Positions 5,615-8,828 of a stretch of 8,828 nt of DNA are shown piece after piece. Position 1 is the first letter of the stretch. Every line of letters starts with the position of its first letter. The position numbers were made by a program, and so were the translations under genes. The stretch lies in assembly GCA_937872005.1 (NCBI GenBank), contig CALMPQ010000398.1, forward strand, positions 1 to 8,828, given 5' to 3'. Source of the DNA: an uncultured Propioniciclava sp. (GTDB taxonomy: Bacteria > Actinomycetota > Actinomycetes > Propionibacteriales > Propionibacteriaceae). Under the pieces are notes generated by a model. That model did no database searches and was not told where the DNA came from. It was given only the letters and a program-made list of their open reading frames with translations.

Positions 5615-5947
5615 ATGGCTGAAGATCGCACCGCCCAGATCCGCCGGGGCGTCGTCGAGTTTGCCGTCTTGGGCCTGTTGGCCCGGGGCGAGCGGTACGG
5701 CTCCCAGGTCGTCGACGAACTCGCCACCCAGCCCGCCCTGGCGCTCACGGCCGGCACCGTCTACCCGCTGCTCTCGCGGCTGTTGAAGGCGGGCCTGATC
5801 GCCTCCACCTGGCAGGAGTCCCCGGTGGGTCCGCCCCGCAAGTACTACCGTCTGACCGAGGCCGGTCGGTCCGCCCACGCGGCCCAGCGCGCGGCCTGGG
5901 TCGCGGTCCGTGACGCACTCGACGCCCTGATGGAGGAGTCCCGATGA
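5615..5947 (+). CDS. PadR family transcriptional regulator
   Basis: 110 residues, the normal size of the short PadR type (PF03551), a dimeric winged-helix repressor. The helix-turn-helix runs from FAVLGLLARGERYGSQVVDEL (16-36) to the recognition helix TAGTVYPLLSRLLKAGLI (45-62). The wing contains GPPRKYYRLTEAGR (72-85). A C-terminal helix, AAWVAVRDALDALMEE, would form the dimer interface. ATG 5615 is preferred to an in-frame ATG at 5576 because the promoter -10 lies between them and the family consensus begins near residue 5. The gene overlaps the downstream membrane-protein gene by ATGA, and that gene's GGAGG lies inside padR, so translation is coupled. By analogy with PadR-plus-DUF1700 pairs, it probably represses its own operon and responds to a signal linked to the membrane protein. 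Confidence 0.95.
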   Translation: MAEDRTAQIRRGVVEFAVLGLLARGERYGSQVVDELATQPALALTAGTVYPLLSRLLKAGLIASTWQESPVGPPRKYYRLTEAGRSAHAAQRAAWVAVRDALDALMEESR

Positions 5948-6831
5948 TCACCACGCTCGACCAGTTGTCCCCTGACACCCGGGCCGCCGCTCAGGCGTGG
6001 CTCGACGCGTCCGTCGCGGTGGTGGACGCCGACGTGCGCGAGGGCGTCCGGGACGACCTGGAGATCGCCCTGTGCGAGGGGCTGGCGGCCGGGGCGACGC
6101 CCGAGGACCTCGCGCACCTCATCACCCGCCTCGGCCCGGTGACCGCCGAGTTCGACCGTTCGGACGCCGACCCCCGCGTCGGCCGCTGGTTCGGCATCCC
6201 GTACGACGTGCGCCCCCTGACCGGGGAGCGGCTGAAGGACGCGCTGTGGGACCCGGCCGACCCGAACCTGCTCAAGCCCAAGGCCTTCGGCGCCGGGTGG
6301 GACCTCAACTTCGGGGCGTTGTTCGTGCGCCTCGGGCTGATCGAGCCCGACGCCGAGGACGAGCCGTTCACCAACACGCCCCACGACGCGTTCGTGATCG
6401 CAGCCGGCTTCCCGGCGCTGATGGCGGCCGCGGTGGTCGCCCACTACGTCGCACGCGGCCGCACGCTGCCCGCCCACCTGCCCCACCACTGGGACGCCGC
6501 GGGTCGCCCCGATGCCTGGACCACCAAGGGTCGTGCGGCCGCGCTCGACATCGGGGTGGCGACGGCGGCCGTGGGGCTCGCGGCGGCCGCGGCGGGGTCA
6601 CGCACGCACGGGGCGGGCCGGGCTGCGCGCCTGGCCGTCGCGGCCGCGCTGGCCGGGGGAGCGGCGAAGACGACCGTCATCCGGCCCCTGAAGGGCGGTT
6701 GGTGGGTGGGTCCGGTCCTCGTGGGCGGCATCGCCGGGTCGGCCGGGGCGACCCTGCTGGGCCTGGCCTGGGCCGGCCGCGACGCCGAGCGGCGCCGCGA
6801 CCTCGGCTCGGGCTACTCGGCCAGGCCGTAG
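5944..6831 (+). CDS. PadR-partner membrane protein with HAAS/DUF1700-like, DUF5808-like and DUF1648-like parts
   Basis: 295 residues. Residues 5-70 form a helical, acidic region ([22 protein letters not shown]... then [12 protein letters not shown]), resembling the HAAS/DUF1700 domain that accompanies PadR regulators. Residues 98-124 ([12 protein letters not shown] then [10 protein letters not shown]) match the short DUF5808 pattern. After a first membrane helix (about 149-170) comes [22 protein letters not shown] (175-196), the extracytoplasmic DUF1648 signature. Further helices lie at about 201-217, 226-246 and 254-277, and the protein ends in a basic/acidic tail. The ATG overlaps the padR stop and has GGAGG 7 bases upstream. 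Function is unknown; the context suggests a membrane sensor or envelope factor controlled by PadR. The 3' end overlaps upp by 19 bases, tail to tail. Domain calls are by eye. Confidence 0.85.
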   Translation: MITTLDQLSPDTRAAAQAWLDASVAVVDADVREGVRDDLEIALCEGLAAGATPEDLAHLITRLGPVTAEFDRSDADPRVGRWFGIPYDVRPLTGERLKDALWDPADPNLLKPKAFGAGWDLNFGALFVRLGLIEPDAEDEPFTNTPHDAFVIAAGFPALMAAAVVAHYVARGRTLPAHLPHHWDAAGRPDAWTTKGRAAALDIGVATAAVGLAAAAAGSRTHGAGRAARLAVAAALAGGAAKTTVIRPLKGGWWVGPVLVGGIAGSAGATLLGLAWAGRDAERRRDLGSGYSARP

Positions 6832-7463
6832 AGGCGGTCGCCGGCGTCGCCGAGGCCGGGCACGATGTAGCCCTGGTCGTTGAGCCGCTCGTCGACGGCC
6901 GCCACCACCAGCGTGCACGGCACGCCGACCGGGTCGACCAGCGCGCGCATGTTCTCGATGCCCTCGGGGGCCGCGAGCAGGCAGATGCAGGTGATGTGGT
7001 CGGCGCCGCGGTCGACGAGGAACTTCACCGTGCCGCCGAGCGAGCCGCCTGTGGCCAACATGGGGTCGAGCACGTAGCACTGGCGGCCCGAGAGGTCGTG
7101 CGGCAGGCGCTCGGCGTAGGTGAAGGGCTGCAGGGTCTCCTCGTCGCGGACCATGCCGACGAAGCCCACCTCGGCGGTCGGCATCACGCGCATCATGCCG
7201 TCGAGCATGCCCAGGCCGGCGCGCAGGATCGGCACGACCAGCGGCAGCGGCTTGCTCAGGTGGGTGCCCTTCGTGGTGGTGATCGGGGTGGTCACCTCGA
7301 TCTCGTCGACGCGCACTTCGCGCGTGGCCTCGTAGGCGAGCAGGGTCACCAGCTCGTCGACCAGGCGACGGAAGGTCGGCGAATCGGTCTCGACATCCCG
7401 CAGCAGGCGGACCTTGTGGGCGACGAGCGGGTGGTCAACGGCGATGAGTTCCACGGCGCCCAT
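6813..7463 (-). CDS. upp: Uracil phosphoribosyltransferase
   Basis: Converts uracil and PRPP to UMP in pyrimidine salvage, in the cytoplasm. From ATG 7463 the protein has 216 residues (E. coli Upp has 208). Family landmarks are in order: [15 protein letters not shown] (9-23), [21 protein letters not shown] (28-48), [13 protein letters not shown] (77-89), the PRPP-binding loop [10 protein letters not shown] (132-141), and the uracil-binding C-terminus [11 protein letters not shown]. The start is ambiguous: GTG at 7454 would remove MGA and begin [10 protein letters not shown], nearer the family N-terminus; neither has a clear ribosome binding site. A much longer upstream-open frame exists on this strand but is antisense to the neighbouring gene and is not part of upp. 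It is divergent from the tadA operon across 120 bases. Its last 19 bases overlap the convergent membrane-protein gene. Confidence 0.96.
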   Translation of the reverse strand: MGAVELIAVDHPLVAHKVRLLRDVETDSPTFRRLVDELVTLLAYEATREVRVDEIEVTTPITTTKGTHLSKPLPLVVPILRAGLGMLDGMMRVMPTAEVGFVGMVRDEETLQPFTYAERLPHDLSGRQCYVLDPMLATGGSLGGTVKFLVDRGADHITCICLLAAPEGIENMRALVDPVGVPCTLVVAAVDERLNDQGYIVPGLGDAGDRLYGLAE

Positions 7464-7500
7464 TCTTGCAGGCCGGACGCCCCCGGCGCGGCCCCCACAA

Positions 7501-7518
7501 CCCCGTGCGCAAGCGGGG
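7501..7518. other. Small hairpin between upp and the tadA operon
   Basis: CCCCG and CGGGG with an 8-base loop lie in the 120-base divergent gap (7464-7583). The stem is 5 bases with no T-run. It could be a regulatory structure, but GC-rich DNA makes such stems common. I see no clear -35/-10 pair for either gene in this gap. Confidence 0.2.
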
Positions 7519-7583
7519 GCAACGGGCGTGCCGAAACCCCCGGAGTCTGACACGATGGAGGCCGGAGACGGAAGGGGGCCACC

Positions 7584-8303
7584 ATGGCCGGACGCGACGA
7601 CGAACACGAGTTCGACATCGAGCTCGCCGACGCCGGCGACGACCGCCCCGGCATCGACGAGGTGGAGGTCAACGACTACTCCGCGCTGCTCGACTCCGAC
7701 GACTACGACACCGACGACTCCGATGACGACGATGACGAGTCGGACGATGACGATGATGATGTCGCCGACGAGGACGACCCGTCCGACGATGACGATGACG
7801 ATGATGACGACTACCCCGAGGACGCCACCGAGGACGACATCGACCTCGTCGCCGCGTTCTACCGCGAGGACGGGGCGCCGGCGGCCATCGCACTGGACAA
7901 GGAGCTGGCCAACGACCTCGACGGCCTGATCGACGAACTGCGCCGCGTCCCCGGTGATGCAGGTGCCGTGGGCATCGTCAGCATCGACTCGGACTTCTTC
8001 GTCGTCGTGCGCGTGCGCGGCCGCAAGATCGAGCTCGTGCTCTCCGACGTCGGCGCGGCCCTCGACTGGCCGATCGCCCGCGACGCCGCCGATTTCCTCG
8101 GCGCCGAGCTGCCCGACGACGATGACGACTCCGAGCCGGTCGGCGACTTCGACCTGTTCGCCGACGCCGGGCTGTCGGAGCTCGAGCTCGAGGCCATCAC
8201 CTCCGACGAGGAGGCCGACCCGATCGAGGCCATCGAGGCCATCGTCGAGAAGCTCGGCTTCGCGAGCGTCTACGACAAGGTGGCCAGCGGCTTCGGCCTG
8301 TGA
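7584..8303 (+). CDS. tRNA adenosine deaminase-associated protein, Asp-rich
   Basis: 239 residues. From about residue 88 it matches the actinobacterial family named for its fixed place before tadA (TIGR03941): [15 protein letters not shown], then a beta-rich core [36 protein letters not shown], a second short acidic run, and [15 protein letters not shown] with [12 protein letters not shown] at the end. Its biochemical role is not established; a chaperone or accessory role for TadA is inferred from context only. Residues 37-87 are an extreme acidic block (33 Asp and 4 Glu of 51), which looks unfolded and precedes the conserved core. No signal peptide or membrane helix is seen. ATG 7584 has GGAAGG 8 bases upstream. 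tadA starts 7 bases after its stop, so the two are co-transcribed and probably translationally coupled. Confidence 0.9.
   Translation: MAGRDDEHEFDIELADAGDDRPGIDEVEVNDYSALLDSDDYDTDDSDDDDDESDDDDDDVADEDDPSDDDDDDDDDYPEDATEDDIDLVAAFYREDGAPAAIALDKELANDLDGLIDELRRVPGDAGAVGIVSIDSDFFVVVRVRGRKIELVLSDVGAALDWPIARDAADFLGAELPDDDDDSEPVGDFDLFADAGLSELELEAITSDEEADPIEAIEAIVEKLGFASVYDKVASGFGL
7692..7844 (+). repeat. GAC/GAT triplet repeat encoding an Asp block
   Basis: This stretch encodes residues 37-87 of the preceding gene product, with runs of 5, 6 and 9 Asp. GAC and GAT are interspersed; I count ten GAT codons here, whereas the rest of the gene uses almost only GAC. The segment is therefore less GC-rich than its surroundings. 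All runs are in frame with the gene. Triplet slippage is a likely source of length variation between strains. Confidence 0.85.
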
Positions 8304-8310
8304 GCCCCGC

Positions 8311-8772
8311 ATGACGGGCGGGACGCGATGGGTCCCCGCCATGCGCCGTGCCCTGACCCTTGCCCGGGACGCCGCGGCCCACGGTGACGTCCCCATCGGC
8401 GCCGTCTTGCTGGGCCCCGACGGCCAGGTGCTCGCCGAGGCCGGCAACGAGCGCGAACTCACCGGCGACCCCACGGCCCACGCGGAGGTGTTGGTGCTCC
8501 GCCGCGCCGCCTCGGCCAACGTTGCGTGGCGCCTCGAGGACACCACGCTCGTGGTCACCCTCGAGCCGTGTGCGATGTGCGCCGGCGCGATCGTCAACGC
8601 GCGCGTCGGTCGCCTCGTCTTCGGCGCGCTCGACGCCAAGGCCGGCGCGGTGGCGTCCGTGTTCGATATCGTGCGCGACCCGCGGCTGAACCACCGCGTG
8701 GAGGTGGTGTCCGGGGTGCTCGCCGGCGAGTGCGCCGAGGTGCTCAAGGAGTTCTTCGCCCACCACCGCTGA
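8311..8772 (+). CDS. tadA: tRNA-specific adenosine deaminase (wobble A34 to inosine)
   Basis: Deaminates adenosine 34 of tRNA-Arg(ACG) to inosine, letting one tRNA read CGU, CGC and CGA. The 153-residue protein has the full cytidine/deoxycytidylate deaminase-type zinc site: TAHAE with H57 (zinc ligand) and E59 (proton shuttle), and [10 protein letters not shown] with zinc ligands C87 and C90. N46, in GNERE, fits the conserved substrate-contact Asn. DVPIGAVLL (26-34) and [10 protein letters not shown] further match TadA. ATG 8311 is preferred to ATG 8341 because WVPAMRRAL aligns with the W-M-x-x-AL helix at the start of TadA proteins. It follows the associated-protein gene by 7 bases with no clear ribosome binding site, so coupling is likely. 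A guanine or cytosine deaminase is less likely given the size and the operon partner. Confidence 0.95.
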   Translation: MTGGTRWVPAMRRALTLARDAAAHGDVPIGAVLLGPDGQVLAEAGNERELTGDPTAHAEVLVLRRAASANVAWRLEDTTLVVTLEPCAMCAGAIVNARVGRLVFGALDAKAGAVASVFDIVRDPRLNHRVEVVSGVLAGECAEVLKEFFAHHR

Positions 8773-8781
8773 CCGATCGTG

Positions 8782-8827
8782 GTGCCTCATAGTCAAGTCC
8801 CCGGCTGATGGGGCGTGTGCCTCACAG
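8782..8827. repeat. Imperfect 11-base direct repeat after tadA
   Basis: GTGCCTCATAG (8782-8792) and GTGCCTCACAG (8817-8827) differ at one base and begin 35 bases apart. Between them, CCCC (8799-8802) and GGGG (8810-8813) could form a short stem with a 7-base loop. The window ends at the second copy, so it is unknown whether more copies follow. I see no tRNA or coding sequence in 8773-8828. Confidence 0.45.
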
Positions 8828-8828
8828 A

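Noticed and set aside
5997..7550. 517-codon plus-strand frame across the membrane-protein gene and upp
   Set aside because: It is out of frame with the well-supported membrane-protein gene and antisense to upp, and its product is an Arg/Gly/Pro-rich shadow.
7692..7844. GAY triplet repeat considered as a CRISPR or non-coding satellite
   Set aside because: There are no spacers or fixed repeat units; every triplet is in frame and encodes Asp within a recognised protein family.
7464..8747. Long minus-strand open frame extending upp upstream over the tadA operon
   Set aside because: The upstream part is antisense to the associated-protein and tadA genes and to the Asp repeat (giving Val/Ile runs). 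Upp has its normal length from 7463 or 7454, so the extension is spurious.
8311..8772. tadA as a possible toxin or anti-phage deaminase
   Set aside because: Length, TAHAE and EPCAMCAGA motifs and the associated-protein partner all fit the housekeeping tRNA deaminase.
8773..8828. tRNA gene after tadA
   Set aside because: No acceptor stem, anticodon arm or T-loop consensus (GTTCRANNC) could be found in the remaining bases.

Overview
The window is chromosomal DNA of a high-GC Gram-positive bacterium (Actinomycetota). This rests on the very GC-rich third codon positions, the GTG starts, several start codons with no ribosome binding site but a TANNNT hexamer 6-7 bases upstream (leaderless transcription), and the pair tRNA-adenosine-deaminase-associated protein plus tadA, an actinobacterial arrangement. 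A Propionibacteriaceae-like host is a reasonable guess from general protein character, but no database search was possible. Nothing in the window looks like a phage, a CRISPR locus or a complete insertion sequence.

Layout. Bases 1-728 are a damaged zone. A TauE/SafE permease fragment on the plus strand and a lipoprotein pseudogene on the minus strand (two apparent single-base frameshifts) meet tail to tail at about 190-205, and both lack their expected ends. A DUF885 metallopeptidase-like gene follows (minus, 778-2460). Divergent from it is a rightward pair: a cytosolic glycerophosphodiester phosphodiesterase (2555-3271) and an MFS exporter of the EntS/MFS_3 type (3306-4589). The GDPD promoter region carries a GTTCACC-type direct repeat resembling the actinobacterial PhoP box. 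A leftward pair comes next: a small acidic Gly7-Trp-tailed protein (5250-5495) and a GNAT acetyltransferase (4570-5220), whose 3' end overlaps the MFS gene by 20 bases.

From 5577 a compact regulatory module runs rightward. A strong, palindrome-laden, leaderless promoter drives a PadR repressor (5615-5947), which overlaps by ATGA a multidomain membrane protein (5944-6831) with HAAS/DUF1700-like, DUF5808-like and DUF1648-like parts. Its 3' end overlaps the leftward upp gene (uracil phosphoribosyltransferase, 6813-7463) by 19 bases. Divergent from upp is the operon for an Asp-rich tRNA-adenosine-deaminase-associated protein (7584-8303) and tadA (8311-8772), which makes inosine at the tRNA wobble position. 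The last 56 bases hold an imperfect 11-base direct repeat around a small hairpin and no recognisable gene.

Taken together this is mostly ordinary housekeeping and accessory metabolism: pyrimidine salvage, tRNA editing, phosphodiester scavenging, efflux and a membrane-stress-type PadR module. The most informative signals are the Pho-box-like repeat before the GDPD gene, the operator architecture at padR, the unusual PadR-partner membrane protein, and the double truncation at the left edge. I did not find convincing evidence of a wholly new system.
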